NCBI GenBank assembly: GCA_014799925.1
Contig: JAAVHC010000035.1
Coordinates: 1 to 62,344, forward strand
Length of the DNA: 62,344 bases
Direction: 5' to 3'
DNA from: Oscillibacter sp.
GTDB lineage: Bacteria > Bacillota > Clostridia > Oscillospirales > Oscillospiraceae
A model generated the notes under the pieces. The model was not told where the DNA came from. It did no database searches and worked only from the letters and a program-made list of their open reading frames with translations. The position numbers and the translations under genes were made by a program. This document shows, piece after piece, positions 8,875 through 17,724 of the stretch. How positions within the stretch are numbered: the stretch's first letter is position 1; every line of letters begins with the position of its first letter.

Positions 8875-9732
8875 CTAAATTTTTTCGTACTCGCGCTGCA
8901 AAAATTCTCTGGACGTCTGGGCATTGTCATTGGTGGTGTTCTCCAGAGTGGCCTGGATATAGGGCTTGCGCTCCTTCATGAAGCGCAGAATCCGGGTATA
9001 ATCCATTTCCCCCAGCCCGGCGGCGACAGCCCGCAAATCGTCCCCGCTCCGGACAAAATCCTTGATATGGACCACTGCCACGTGCTCGCCCAGCTTGTCG
9101 ATGGCCTCTCCTATGACCCGATCCCGCTCCTCCGCGTTCCCGGAGTGCAGAAGGTTCACCGGGTCCAGGATAATGCGCAGATTGGGGCTGGCAATGGCGC
9201 GGAGGACCTGGACAGCCCGGTCCGCGTTATAAACAATATGTTTCCATACCGGCTCAATGGCTACGGAAACGCCCCAATGCTCGGCCCGCTCCACCACCGG
9301 AGCCAGGCCACGGATAAAGATGCTCAGAGCCTCCTCCGAGTGTGTGTTGGCGTCCATTTTATACTCTGGATTGGGCGCGCCCGTCTCGGTGCCTACCACG
9401 CCCGCGCCCATGTGGGCGGCGGCGCGGAGATGACCATAGTACCGGCTCTGAATCTCCCGGAGCTTTTCCGGGTCGGGGTGAGCCAGATTCAGGTAGCAGC
9501 CCAGTACCGCCACATCCAATTCGCTGCGGGCAAAGACCCTTCTGGCATACATAGCCAGTCCCTCCGTAAGGGCGCAGTCGTCAAAAGCCACCCCCCTTAT
9601 GACTTTGGAGAGAGCCAGGTGGACACAGGAAAAGCCCTCCTCCCTGGCTTTCGCTGCCCGGGCCTCCATGGTCTGGCGCTCCGGCGCAAGGCCGGCGTTT
9701 ACATCGTGCAGTCTGATTCCAATCTGCATCAT
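8875..9732 (-). CDS. Sugar phosphate isomerase/epimerase-like TIM-barrel protein
   Basis: A 285-residue protein of the xylose-isomerase-like TIM barrel (AP endonuclease 2) superfamily. Typical barrel segments are visible: GTETGAPNP near residue 116, SVAIEPVWKHIV (about 155), LRIILDPVNLLHSGN (about 188, Asp and His as metal ligands) and VAVVHIKDF (about 218). Family members isomerise or epimerise sugars or keto-acids; the substrate here is not evident. It lies last in the long minus-strand uronate operon, but a terminator-like hairpin separates it from the esterase gene, so it may be expressed partly alone. ATG at 9732 and 9729 are both possible; the second is better spaced from AGGAGG. Confidence 0.82.
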   Translation of the reverse strand: MMQIGIRLHDVNAGLAPERQTMEARAAKAREEGFSCVHLALSKVIRGVAFDDCALTEGLAMYARRVFARSELDVAVLGCYLNLAHPDPEKLREIQSRYYGHLRAAAHMGAGVVGTETGAPNPEYKMDANTHSEEALSIFIRGLAPVVERAEHWGVSVAIEPVWKHIVYNADRAVQVLRAIASPNLRIILDPVNLLHSGNAEERDRVIGEAIDKLGEHVAVVHIKDFVRSGDDLRAVAAGLGEMDYTRILRFMKERKPYIQATLENTTNDNAQTSREFLQREYEKI

Positions 9733-9749
9733 ATTCCTCCTTTACAGGA

Positions 9750-9781
9750 AAAAATGGGGCACAGATCCGCGCCCCATTTTT
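9750..9781. terminator. Terminator-like hairpin after the esterase gene
   Basis: An 11-bp stem (9750-9760 with 9771-9781) has a GGGGC core and A/T runs at its base. On the minus strand it ends in a T-run, as an intrinsic terminator would. It lies between the esterase stop and the isomerase/epimerase start. Confidence 0.65.
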
Positions 9782-9791
9782 CTTCCTTTTA

Positions 9792-10571
9792 TTATGGTGT
9801 GTATGAAAAAGTGCGGTTAAGCCATGTTTTGCACAGGGGTAGCCACGCCCGGCACACGTTGTCCGGTGTTTCAACTTCCTGCGTGCAGGTAGAAATCCCA
9901 TGGGCCCCCGACCCAAACAAATGGTACTCGAAAGGTATTCCGTTCTTTTTCAGCTCCACTGCCAGAAGCAGGCTGTTCTCCGGCGGTACGCTGGAATCCT
10001 CGCCGCCGTGCCAGAGAAAGGTGGGCGGGAAGTCCGGCGTGATCCGATCCAGAAGATGGAGCTTTTCCCGTACAGCCTCATCGCCTCCGGAAACCCATTC
10101 CGCCGACTCCTCATGGGCGAACATTCTGGTACTGATTACCGGGTAGCACAGCACTAACGCATCCGGTCTGGACTCTACGGGCAGGGTCAGCTCCGCATCG
10201 TTCCACAGGGCTCCCAGACTGGCGGCCAAGTGCCCTCCGGCAGAAAACCCAAGTACGGCGATTTTCTCCGGATCGATGTGCCATTCCTTATGGCGTCTGC
10301 GGATCTCGCACACGGCCTGTGCCAGCTCACGCAGAGGGCGATACCCGCCAGCCTGTTCCCGGCAGGAATATTCCAGGATGAACACCTGATACCCCATGGA
10401 CAGAAATTCAAACGCGGGCGGGTCCTTTTCCCTGGGAGAACGCCAGCGGTAGGCTCCGCCGGGACAGATGACCAGAGCGGGACGCACCTTATGGGCCGCC
10501 AGAGTATCGTAATCGTCCTGGAGACAGCCCTTGACCGGTGCACCGAGTGCCTCGAAGGAAACAATCTCCAT
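9792..10571 (-). CDS. Alpha/beta-hydrolase esterase, probable sugar-ester (acetyl) esterase
   Basis: A 259-residue alpha/beta hydrolase of the acetyl-xylan/BD-FAE esterase type. The oxyanion segment reads CPGGAY (about residues 35-40), the nucleophile elbow GFSAGG (about 108-113), the acid Asp lies in HGGEDSSVP and the His in GAHG near residue 226. No signal peptide is present, so it acts in the cytoplasm. Beside pectinesterase, GH28 and GH105 genes it most plausibly removes acetyl groups from imported pectin or rhamnogalacturonan oligomers; this role is inferred. Its ATG abuts the kduD stop codon (10572), suggesting translational coupling. Confidence 0.85.
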   Translation of the reverse strand: MEIVSFEALGAPVKGCLQDDYDTLAAHKVRPALVICPGGAYRWRSPREKDPPAFEFLSMGYQVFILEYSCREQAGGYRPLRELAQAVCEIRRRHKEWHIDPEKIAVLGFSAGGHLAASLGALWNDAELTLPVESRPDALVLCYPVISTRMFAHEESAEWVSGGDEAVREKLHLLDRITPDFPPTFLWHGGEDSSVPPENSLLLAVELKKNGIPFEYHLFGSGAHGISTCTQEVETPDNVCRAWLPLCKTWLNRTFSYTP

Positions 10572-11372
10572 TTAAGGCTGCTTGCCGATATAAGCCAGGA
10601 TGCCGCCGTCCACGTAGAGAACGTGGCCGTTGACAAAGTTGGAGGCGTCAGAGGCCAGGAACACCGCCGGGCCCATCAGATCCTCCGGAGTCCCCCAGCG
10701 GCCCGCCGGGGTCTTGGAGACGATGAACTGGTCGAAGGGGTGGCGGCTGCCGTCCGGCTGGCGCTCCCGCAGAGGGGCCGTCTGAGGCGTGGCGATATAG
10801 CCGGGGCCGATGCCGTTGCACTGGATGTTGGCCTCGCCGTACTCGGAGCAGATGTTCCGGGTCAGCATCTTCAGCCCGCCCTTTGCGGCGGCGTAGGCGG
10901 AGACCGTCTCCCGGCCCAGCTCGCTCATCATGGAGCAGATGTTGATGATCTTGCCGTGACCCTTTTTCAGCATCCCGGGGATCACCGCTTTCGCGCAGAC
11001 AAAGGGACCTACCAGATCAATGTCCACCACCTGCCGGAACTCCTCCACGCTCATCTCCGTCATGGGGATGCGCTTGATGATGCCGGCGTTGTTGACCAGA
11101 ATGTCCACGCCGCCCAGATCGGCTTCGATTCTGGCGATCAGGTCGTTGACCTGCGCCTCATCCGTCACGTCGGCAATATAGCCCTTCGCGTCGATGCCCT
11201 TGGCGGAATAGTCCGCCAGAGCTTTGTCCAGATTGGACTGGCTGCGGCAGTTGAACGCAATCCTTGCTCCAGCCCCCGCCAGAGCCTCCGCCATGGCAAA
11301 GCCGATGCCGTAGGCCGCGCCGGTGACCAGGGCAACCTTGCCTTCCAGGGAAAACACTTTCTGCATATCCAT
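10572..11372 (-). CDS. kduD: 2-dehydro-3-deoxy-D-gluconate 5-dehydrogenase
   Basis: A 266-residue short-chain dehydrogenase. It shows the NAD-binding TGAAYGIGFAMAEAL motif near the N-terminus, NNAG at about residue 92 and the catalytic YAAAK. KduD interconverts 2,5-diketo-3-deoxygluconate and 2-keto-3-deoxygluconate, the step after KduI in unsaturated galacturonate breakdown. The start at 11372 (MDMQKVFSLEGK) follows AAGGAG by eight bases; the open frame up to 11432 overlaps kduI and is rejected. Placement directly after kduI and KduD-like sequence make the call firm, although the SDR fold alone would not. Confidence 0.92.
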   Translation of the reverse strand: MDMQKVFSLEGKVALVTGAAYGIGFAMAEALAGAGARIAFNCRSQSNLDKALADYSAKGIDAKGYIADVTDEAQVNDLIARIEADLGGVDILVNNAGIIKRIPMTEMSVEEFRQVVDIDLVGPFVCAKAVIPGMLKKGHGKIINICSMMSELGRETVSAYAAAKGGLKMLTRNICSEYGEANIQCNGIGPGYIATPQTAPLRERQPDGSRHPFDQFIVSKTPAGRWGTPEDLMGPAVFLASDASNFVNGHVLYVDGGILAYIGKQP

Positions 11373-11391
11373 CGAAAAAACTCCTTTCAAC

Positions 11392-12234
11392 TCAACGCAG
11401 TTCAGGCGTGGGGATCGTGTCCATGTCGTCAAAGGCCTGGTTCTCGCCGCCCATAGCCCAGATGAAGGTATAATTGGAGGTGCCGCAGCCGCAGTGGATG
11501 GACCAGGAGGGAGAAATCACCGCGTCAAAATTGTGCATGACGATGTGCCGGGTTTCCTGTCCCTGACCCATCATATGGAAGACCACGTTATCCTCGGGAA
11601 TATTGAAGTAGGTATAGACCTCCATGCGCCGCTCGTGGGTGTGGGCGGGCATGGTGTTCCACACCGAACCGGGGGACAGCTGGGTCAGTCCCATGGACAG
11701 CTGGCAGGTGGGCAGCACATCGGGGTGGATGAACTGGTTGATGACCCGGGCGTTGGCGGTTTCCGGCGCGCCGCAGGGGCGCTTGTTGGCGTCCGCCATG
11801 GAGAGGAAGGTGGTCTGATAGGACCTGTGGGCGGGAGCGGACACCAGATAGAACCGGGCGGGATTCGCCGGATCCGCGCTGGCAAACGTCACTTCCTTCG
11901 CGCCCATGGTGATATACAGGCAGTCCTCAAAGTTCAGCTCGTACTTTGTCCCGTCCACCGAGATGGAGCCGGGTCCGCCCAGGTTGAACACGCCCGCCTC
12001 CCGGCGCTCCAGGAAGAAACCGGTGCCGAAGTTGGCCCACACGTCGATGCCCTGGTCAATCGAGACTTCCTTGCTGACCGGGCAGATGCCCAGCACCACC
12101 ATGCGGTCCACATGAGAGTAAACAGCCTTCACCTGATCGGGCTCGTAGAGGTTCTCAATGAGGAATTCCTTCCGAAGTTCATCGGTGGTATAGCGCTTTA
12201 CATCGTTGGGATTGGCAGAATAACGAATATCCAT
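11392..12234 (-). CDS. kduI: 5-dehydro-4-deoxy-D-glucuronate isomerase
   Basis: A 280-residue cupin enzyme matching KduI along its whole length. Zinc ligands are visible as His198, His200 and Glu205 in MPAHTHERRMEVY, with His247 in WSIHCG, two positions shifted from the E. coli numbering. It isomerises 4-deoxy-L-threo-5-hexosulose uronate, released from unsaturated oligogalacturonides by GH105, to 2,5-diketo-3-deoxygluconate. It lies 19 bp upstream of the kduD start and 15 bp downstream of an ABC ATPase gene in one operon. Confidence 0.97.
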   Translation of the reverse strand: MDIRYSANPNDVKRYTTDELRKEFLIENLYEPDQVKAVYSHVDRMVVLGICPVSKEVSIDQGIDVWANFGTGFFLERREAGVFNLGGPGSISVDGTKYELNFEDCLYITMGAKEVTFASADPANPARFYLVSAPAHRSYQTTFLSMADANKRPCGAPETANARVINQFIHPDVLPTCQLSMGLTQLSPGSVWNTMPAHTHERRMEVYTYFNIPEDNVVFHMMGQGQETRHIVMHNFDAVISPSWSIHCGCGTSNYTFIWAMGGENQAFDDMDTIPTPELR

Positions 12235-12249
12235 AGGATGCTCCTTTGC

Positions 12250-13362
12250 TTATCGAGTTGTTTGGAGAATCTTCTCAGCAGTTTTCTCAATGACGTTTTC
12301 CGTCTCCCCGTCAAAGAGGTATACGTCCGCATAGGGGATAGAAAAGATGATGTCGCTGTCGATCTCGGGCGTATCGTGGGGATCAACCTTAAGAATGGCC
12401 TTTTCTTCCCCGGCGGTGATATAGACGTTGGTGTTGTCGCCCAGCATCTCCGTCAGCTCCACCTGGGCCTGCACCCGGTAGGCGCCGTCCATTTCGCCCA
12501 GCTCAATGGCTTCGGGACGGAAGCCGAAGACGATCTCCTTGCCCTCATATTTCTTTGCGTTACCCCCCAGCCGCGGCACCACATCCAGCATATTGGGCCC
12601 GAAGGGGATCTTTCCGCCCTTCACCGTGGCGCGGATGAAGTTCATGGGCGGCTCACCAATAAAGCCCGCCACAAACACATTCACCGGATCGTGGTACAGC
12701 TCATAGGGGGTGCCGATCTGCTGGACGTAGCCGTCCTTCATGACCACGATGCGGTCAGCCAGAGTCATCGCCTCCGTCTGGTCATGGGTGACGTAGATCG
12801 TGGTGGCCCCGGTCTCCCGGTGGATCTGGGCGATCTCAGAGCGCATGGTCACGCGCTGCTTGGCGTCCAGGTTGCTCAGCGGCTCGTCCATGAGGAACAC
12901 GCCCACCTTGCGGATGATGGCCCGGCCAATGGCCACACGCTGGCGCTGACCGCCGGACAGGGCCCGGGGCAGACGGTCCAGGTAGTCCGTCAGACCCAGG
13001 ATGCGCGCCGTGTTCTTGACCTTCTCCTCGATGACTTCCTCGTCCACGCCCTGAAGGGTGAGGCCATAGGCGATGTTGTCAAATACGGTCATCTGGGGGT
13101 AGAGGGCGTAGCTCTGGAACACCATGGCCACCTCCCGCTCCCGGGGGCCCCACTCATTGGCCCGCTTGTCATTGATGAGGAAATCGCCGTTGGAGATGTC
13201 TTCCAGTCCCGCGATCATCCGCAGGGTGGTGGATTTCCCGCAGCCGGACGGCCCGACAAAGACGATGAACTCCCCTTTGTCGATTTCAAGGTTAAAGTTA
13301 TGAACCGCGTGATATCCGTTGGGGTAGATCTTATTGATATCTTTCAGTGTTAAGTACGCCAT
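12250..13362 (-). CDS. Sugar ABC transporter ATPase, MsmX/UgpC type (first copy)
   Basis: A 370-residue ATPase with Walker A GPSGCGKST (near residue 38), Q-loop, signature LSGGQRQRVAIGRAI, Walker B VFLMDEPLSNLD and a C-terminal TOBE/MalK regulatory domain. It energises carbohydrate importers of the CUT1 family and may serve several permease pairs. The start at 13362 (MAYLTLKDINKIY) follows AAGGAGAC; the frame upstream to 13449 crosses a dispersed repeat and is rejected. It is embedded among kduI and GH105 genes. A second ATPase at 17724 differs enough to be a distinct paralogue. Confidence 0.95.
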   Translation of the reverse strand: MAYLTLKDINKIYPNGYHAVHNFNLEIDKGEFIVFVGPSGCGKSTTLRMIAGLEDISNGDFLINDKRANEWGPREREVAMVFQSYALYPQMTVFDNIAYGLTLQGVDEEVIEEKVKNTARILGLTDYLDRLPRALSGGQRQRVAIGRAIIRKVGVFLMDEPLSNLDAKQRVTMRSEIAQIHRETGATTIYVTHDQTEAMTLADRIVVMKDGYVQQIGTPYELYHDPVNVFVAGFIGEPPMNFIRATVKGGKIPFGPNMLDVVPRLGGNAKKYEGKEIVFGFRPEAIELGEMDGAYRVQAQVELTEMLGDNTNVYITAGEEKAILKVDPHDTPEIDSDIIFSIPYADVYLFDGETENVIEKTAEKILQTTR

Positions 13363-13399
13363 AGTCTTTGTCTCCTTACACATGGATTTCCGGGGGGCA

Positions 13400-13484
13400 G
13401 ACGGCCAGTCCCGGGCGGACGGCCAAATTCGCTCCGTGCCGCCAGGCATATCTCAGCCTGCCGCGCGGTGACGAACGATACATC
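13400..13484. repeat. Copy of a dispersed GACGGCC/CACGGTGAC intergenic repeat
   Basis: The block from GGGCGGACGGCCAA to CGGTGAC and GATAC aligns with 43628-43694 with few changes, though the two loci are 30 kb apart and unrelated. A shorter GGCAGACGGCC unit lies just before it. Related pieces occur at about 2690-2720, 14650-14716 (reverse), 33588-33640 and 48445-48520. The 139-bp gap between the ATPase and GH105 genes contains nothing else recognisable. Confidence 0.55.
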
Positions 13485-13500
13485 TTATCGGGAAGCCATA

Positions 13501-14631
13501 TTACGCTTGCAGACGCTTGACCTCCGTATAGGCCAGCACAAAGGGGGCCACCCCCTTGGCGTCATTTTCCACCACCGGCTCGGAGATGTAATACGCATAG
13601 GAGCCGTCCCGGCGGCGGTTGCTTTCCGGACCCAGCCCGGCCACCAGGCAAATGCCGCCCAGGTTCAATCCGGTTTCCGTAAAGGTCAGGTATTTTTCCA
13701 TGATGCCGTCGAAGGTCTTCTTGCCCGCCGCAGCATCTTCTTCACCAAGGATGCCCAGCCGGGCGCCCTTGAGCATGGCGTAAGCCATCATGGCGCTGCC
13801 GCTGGTTTCCAGATAATTGCCTTCCCGGCCGCCCTGGTCGGGCACCTGCCAGTACAGGCCGGTATCCGGGTCGGCATAGCGGCTGACAGAGGCCATCAGC
13901 TCAGTAAAAATGGCGGCCAGGCTGTCCCGGTCCCCGCCCGAAGGCAGGATCTCCAGCAGATCGGCCAGCGCCACGGCAAACCAGCCCAGAGAACGCAGCC
14001 AGAAATTCTTGGAGCAGCCCGTTTCCGGGTCCGCCCAGAAGGCGGTTTTTGACGCGTCATAGCCGTGGAAATACAGCCCCTTCTCCTCCGAGAACATCTT
14101 CTTCCGCACGTTCTGGATCTGGCCCGCAATGCCGGAATAATTTCCGGCGCCGAAGTGCTTTTCATACAGGGCACAGAAGGGCTGGGCCATATAGATGCCG
14201 TCCAGCCATACCTGGTTGGGGTAGATGGCCTTGTGCCAGAAGTTTCCCTCCGGTGTGCGGGGCTGTTCCTCCAGCCGCCGGTGCAGAAAGTCCGCAGCGC
14301 GGCGGTACTTCTCCTCTCCGGTGCGCCGATAGAGCGCAAACAGCACCCTGCCCTCGTTGATGTCGTCGAGATTGTGCGCCTCCGGCTTGAACGTACGGAT
14401 GGAGCCGTCTTCTCCCACAAAATGGTCCACGCACTCCTTCACAAACCGGAAATAGCGCTCGTCTCCTGTGAGGCCCTCCATCTCCATCAGCGCGGTGAGC
14501 ATACAGCCGTCTATATAGTTCCAGGAGGCCGGTTTCCCCTCCCGGATTTTTTCCATGTTCCACGCCGTGCGCTCGGGGGTGGAGTTCTCCACCAGCTGGA
14601 GGACAAATTCGTCTATTTTCTGATAATTCAT
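13501..14631 (-). CDS. GH105 unsaturated rhamnogalacturonyl/glucuronyl hydrolase (YteR/YesR-like)
   Basis: A 376-residue (alpha/alpha)6-barrel enzyme of family GH105. Candidate catalytic acids match YteR: Asp89/Asp90 in HNLDDINEG and Asp144 in VWLDGIYM; LRSLGWFAVAL and SGSAMMAYA are further family marks. GH105 enzymes remove the 4,5-unsaturated uronate that pectate or rhamnogalacturonan lyases leave on oligosaccharides. The freed uronate feeds KduI. No signal peptide is present, so it acts on imported fragments in the cytoplasm. It lies between the GH28 and ATPase genes on the same strand. Confidence 0.94.
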   Translation of the reverse strand: MNYQKIDEFVLQLVENSTPERTAWNMEKIREGKPASWNYIDGCMLTALMEMEGLTGDERYFRFVKECVDHFVGEDGSIRTFKPEAHNLDDINEGRVLFALYRRTGEEKYRRAADFLHRRLEEQPRTPEGNFWHKAIYPNQVWLDGIYMAQPFCALYEKHFGAGNYSGIAGQIQNVRKKMFSEEKGLYFHGYDASKTAFWADPETGCSKNFWLRSLGWFAVALADLLEILPSGGDRDSLAAIFTELMASVSRYADPDTGLYWQVPDQGGREGNYLETSGSAMMAYAMLKGARLGILGEEDAAAGKKTFDGIMEKYLTFTETGLNLGGICLVAGLGPESNRRRDGSYAYYISEPVVENDAKGVAPFVLAYTEVKRLQA

Positions 14632-14716
14632 ACGATTCCTCGATTAAAAGTGCAATATCGTTACCGTGCGTCAGGACCGGGTCCCTGCCGCAGTCAGGGG
14701 CGCGCCGGCCGTCTGC

Positions 14717-16291
14717 CTAGGACTTTTCCTCAAAGTCCTCAGTGACAACATCCTCATAATGGTCCGCTACCAGCGACCTGCCCTCCACGCCGTGAAGCTT
14801 CACATTTTTTACCCGGATTTTCTTCACGTTGTCCAGGTACAGCCCCAGGCGGCACTGCTCCTCAGCAAAGTTTTTCATGGAGGGCATACCGGGTTTGGCG
14901 TCCTCGGCAAAGGAAATGCTGATATTTTCCAGCGTCACCTCGTCGATGGGACTCTCTGGCAGTCCGTCGATGTAACAGGCCGCCACCTCCGCGCCGGTAC
15001 ACTCCATGTCCCGGAAGGCAAAGGAACCCAGGTGGGGCGTCCTGTGATCCACCGGAAGCGGGTCCCGGCACCAGACGTACTCCTCATACCGGTCGGGGTC
15101 GCAGCAGTTGTACCACATGTTGATGACGATAGGGGTGAGCACACGATCCATGCGGATGCCGTCAAAGAGCACGTTGTCGATCACGCTGTCCTTTCCCCGG
15201 CCCCGGCGGGTTTTGATGCGCAGTCCCCGGTCGGTGGCACGGAAATAGCAGTTGGTCACGCTGAGATTGTGGATACCGGCGGACAGCTCGCTGCCCAGGG
15301 TCACCGCCCCGTGGCCAAATTCCATCAGACAGTTGCTGATGTTGTGACGGCAGGCCGGCCTCCGGTATTTCCGCGCCATGTCAATCTTCCCGGACTTTAC
15401 CGCAACGCAGTCGTCCCCCACGGAAAACCGGCAGCCGATGATGTCCACCTGGTCGCAGCTCTCCGGGTCGATGCCGTCGGTATTGGGGCTGTCCTTGGGA
15501 GCGGTGACGAGGCAGTCCGCCATGAGGAAATTCCGGGAATAGAAGGGATGGATATGCCACGAGGGTCCGTTCTTTACCGTCACGCCGTGAAGCTTCACGC
15601 CCTGCGTGTGATTGAGGAAGATCACCCGGGGCCGGGAAGCCGGGAAGCTCCTGAAGTCCTTCCACCAGTCTCCGTTCTGGCCGTTGCCGTCGATGACGCC
15701 CGTGCCCACGATGGCAATATCCTCCGCGTATGAGGCGTGGAGCAGGGACTGGTAGCAGTTCAGCTCCTGACCCTCAAATCCCACCTGGAGGACAGGCCGT
15801 CCGGTTTTCGAATCCTCAATGACGCTGGGGATGATGGGGTAGCGCTCCCGGGCCGGGGAGCCAAGAATGACTGCGCCCTCATCCAGGTCCAGCGTGATAT
15901 GGCTCTTCAGCGACAGGGGCAGAGTCAGATAGGTCCCCGCCGGGAACCACAGCCGTCCGCCCTCGGGCAGAAAGCTGATGGCGGCCTGGATGGCGGCGGT
16001 GTCCTCATGGACGCCGTCCCCCACCGCGCCGAAGTCCCTGACGTTGACACAGCAGGACTCCGAAGGAGTCTTCAGCTTGATGATTTCCTCCTCTGCGCTC
16101 CCGTCAAAGCGGATGGCGACGGTATATTCCGTATCGGGCGTCAGGCCGAACAGGGAGAACACGTTTGTGTCGCGCCGGAGGCGCTCCTCTCCGTTCACAA
16201 AAACGGTGTAGCCGCTTTTGGCGTAGTACGGGGTATCCCCGTCCAGCAGGAAGCAGACGGAACTGCTCCCGCTGTAGATTGTACGTGTCAT
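14717..16291 (-). CDS. GH28 polygalacturonase-family glycoside hydrolase, cytoplasmic
   Basis: A 524-residue protein with an N-terminal fibronectin-III-like segment (about residues 1-78) and a pectin-lyase-fold beta-helix. All GH28 active-site blocks are visible: NTDGIDPESC, VGDDCVAVKSG, GHGAVTLGSE and RIKTRRGRG. There is no signal peptide. It therefore probably acts as an exo-enzyme on imported oligogalacturonides or rhamnogalacturonan pieces rather than on polymer outside the cell. A cluster of hairpins (16349-16472) separates it from the transporter genes upstream on the same strand, so it may have its own promoter. The 85-bp gap to GH105 contains a reverse copy of the dispersed repeat. 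Confidence 0.93.
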   Translation of the reverse strand: MTRTIYSGSSSVCFLLDGDTPYYAKSGYTVFVNGEERLRRDTNVFSLFGLTPDTEYTVAIRFDGSAEEEIIKLKTPSESCCVNVRDFGAVGDGVHEDTAAIQAAISFLPEGGRLWFPAGTYLTLPLSLKSHITLDLDEGAVILGSPARERYPIIPSVIEDSKTGRPVLQVGFEGQELNCYQSLLHASYAEDIAIVGTGVIDGNGQNGDWWKDFRSFPASRPRVIFLNHTQGVKLHGVTVKNGPSWHIHPFYSRNFLMADCLVTAPKDSPNTDGIDPESCDQVDIIGCRFSVGDDCVAVKSGKIDMARKYRRPACRHNISNCLMEFGHGAVTLGSELSAGIHNLSVTNCYFRATDRGLRIKTRRGRGKDSVIDNVLFDGIRMDRVLTPIVINMWYNCCDPDRYEEYVWCRDPLPVDHRTPHLGSFAFRDMECTGAEVAACYIDGLPESPIDEVTLENISISFAEDAKPGMPSMKNFAEEQCRLGLYLDNVKKIRVKNVKLHGVEGRSLVADHYEDVVTEDFEEKS

Positions 16292-16348
16292 GTTTCAAAA
16301 CCTCATTGGATCGGTTTTTTTCCTGGGCGATGGATTGACCGGCTGATA

Positions 16349-16472
16349 TTATTTCCGAATTAAAAATTCGGAAATAACGCATTTGATTTAAGCCGTTTTG
16401 CTCGCCGCTGTAAACAGCGGCAATCGCAAAACATGGCAGCTATTACTTCCAACCTTTCGGTCTGGAAGTAAT
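16349..16472. terminator. Three consecutive hairpins between transporter and GH28 transcription units
   Basis: Hairpin 1: 16349-16361 with 16365-16377 (13 bp, AAA loop). Hairpin 2: 16395-16401 and 16404-16410 pair with 16426-16432 and 16415-16421 around a TAAA loop, with an internal bulge. Hairpin 3: 16442-16451 with 16463-16472, overlapping the last codons of the gene ending at 16443. Together they probably end transcription coming from 17066. Confidence 0.6.
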
Positions 16473-17066
16473 AAAACGCTTCACCTGGAGCAGGAGCAGA
16501 TCGAAGCCCAGGCAGAACAGGCCAAAGAAAATAGGTCCCACTCCCAGCACCACGCCATCCGCCGTTTCGATCAGCCGGCTGGCGGCGATGTTGATCCCGT
16601 TGTACAGAAGATAGACCAGGATCAGCACCAGATAGCCATAGAGGACATTGAGAAACAGTCCGGAGGTACCCTTCCGGGTCACCATCATCCAGCGGGCGTT
16701 CTCTCCAGGCGTTTTCTCAAAAAAGCGGAGCACAGGGTTTGTCAGGAGATCGGTGACGATGCCCAGGGCCATACCGGTGACAAACAGCATATCCAGCTCG
16801 CTGCCCAGCAGTCCGCCCAGGCCCCAGATAAAGAAAAAGCACACCGCTCCCGCGAACCATGCCTTGATAAACAGCATTTTCACCCAGTCGGCCACCTTCA
16901 TTTTGGGGCCGGAGCGATAGGCGCGCAGCTCCTCCTCAGATACCTGGGGGGAGTTCTCCTCGTTAGCGGAAACAAGGTCCTCCACCGCCTGCGTCTTGAG
17001 CCTGTAGTATTCTGACTGCTTCTCCACCCCGGGTTTCTCCGGTTTGGTCCTGCGACTCTTACTCAT
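16443..17066 (-). CDS. Multi-pass membrane protein of the oligosaccharide-transport operon (unknown)
   Basis: 207 residues. The first 60 or so are highly charged and hydrophilic, beginning MSKSRRTKPEKPG. About four hydrophobic helices follow (roughly residues 67-85, 90-110, 133-155 and 172-192). The C-terminus is basic (VKRFITSRPKGWK). I do not recognise the family. It is the last of four small membrane-protein genes flanking an MsmX-type ATPase gene, 95 bp after the preceding one. A link to oligosaccharide import or sensing is inferred from position only. Resemblance to YesL (DUF624) of Bacillus rhamnogalacturonan loci was considered but no convincing motif was seen. Confidence 0.75.
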   Translation of the reverse strand: MSKSRRTKPEKPGVEKQSEYYRLKTQAVEDLVSANEENSPQVSEEELRAYRSGPKMKVADWVKMLFIKAWFAGAVCFFFIWGLGGLLGSELDMLFVTGMALGIVTDLLTNPVLRFFEKTPGENARWMMVTRKGTSGLFLNVLYGYLVLILVYLLYNGINIAASRLIETADGVVLGVGPIFFGLFCLGFDLLLLQVKRFITSRPKGWK

Positions 17067-17160
17067 GTCTTCTCCTCTGCGTTGTCAATGGGAGGCCCGA
17101 ACGGCGGGCCTCCCTGTTTTGTCGATCCGTTACCCGGCTTCATATCGCGCGGGTTTTTGC

Positions 17161-17724
17161 TTACGCCTCGCCGGAAATGTCGATGGCTTCCATGCTGCCG
17201 TTGTCCCCCACGTCAATGGAGGTCTTGATTTTCCGCAGCCACTTGGAATACACCGGCAGCAGCAGGGTCAACACAATGCCGGATACCAGGATGCCGATAT
17301 GGATGCGCAGATAATACTCGGCAAAGGCGATATAGGCGGTCTCCGCCTTCACCTCGATGGGGTTGTCCGGCCGGCTGATAGCGGTCCAGATGGCGTTGAT
17401 GTAATACGCGTCCGCGAAGATCACAATCGCCAGCAGGGCGAACATCAGCCCCATCATGGGGATGTTGGGCTTTTTCCGGTAAGGGAACGCGTTGAGGAAG
17501 CACATAAAGGACAACATGGAGAAGAGCATGGTGGCAAAACCCGCCAGCCCCATGCCGGGCCCCTGGATACGGGCGGTGGTGTCCGAAATGTACATCAGGT
17601 TCAGCGAGTAAAACAGGAACCCGGCTACCAGCACCGCCAGAGGAATCATCTGCGGACGGCGTTTGAGGGCAACAAGGAACTTACGCCAGATCTCTTTCAG
17701 GCCGCGGCTCTTTTTCTGCTCCAT
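17161..17724 (-). CDS. Four-helix membrane protein of the oligosaccharide-transport operon (unknown)
   Basis: 187 residues with a basic N-terminus and about four membrane helices (residues 26-45, 58-78, 88-106 and 141-163). The helix 1-2 loop contains the SDTTARIQGPG segment. Its ATG overlaps the stop codon of the ATPase gene by one base (TAATG), so translation is coupled to the ATPase. Its layout resembles the 196-residue protein at 19310: helix 1 ends near a polar loop, and an aromatic helix pair follows (YINAIWTAI...EYYLRIHIGIL here, YNAWF...FWFDLHYLVF there). They could be distant paralogues. Function unknown; the coupling suggests assembly with the importer. Confidence 0.75.
   Translation of the reverse strand: MEQKKSRGLKEIWRKFLVALKRRPQMIPLAVLVAGFLFYSLNLMYISDTTARIQGPGMGLAGFATMLFSMLSFMCFLNAFPYRKKPNIPMMGLMFALLAIVIFADAYYINAIWTAISRPDNPIEVKAETAYIAFAEYYLRIHIGILVSGIVLTLLLPVYSKWLRKIKTSIDVGDNGSMEAIDISGEA

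Noticed and set aside
16443-17066. Assignment to YesL (DUF624), which accompanies Bacillus rhamnogalacturonan genes
   Set aside because: Context fits, but I could not see a convincing DUF624 motif and the charged 60-residue N-terminus does not fit.
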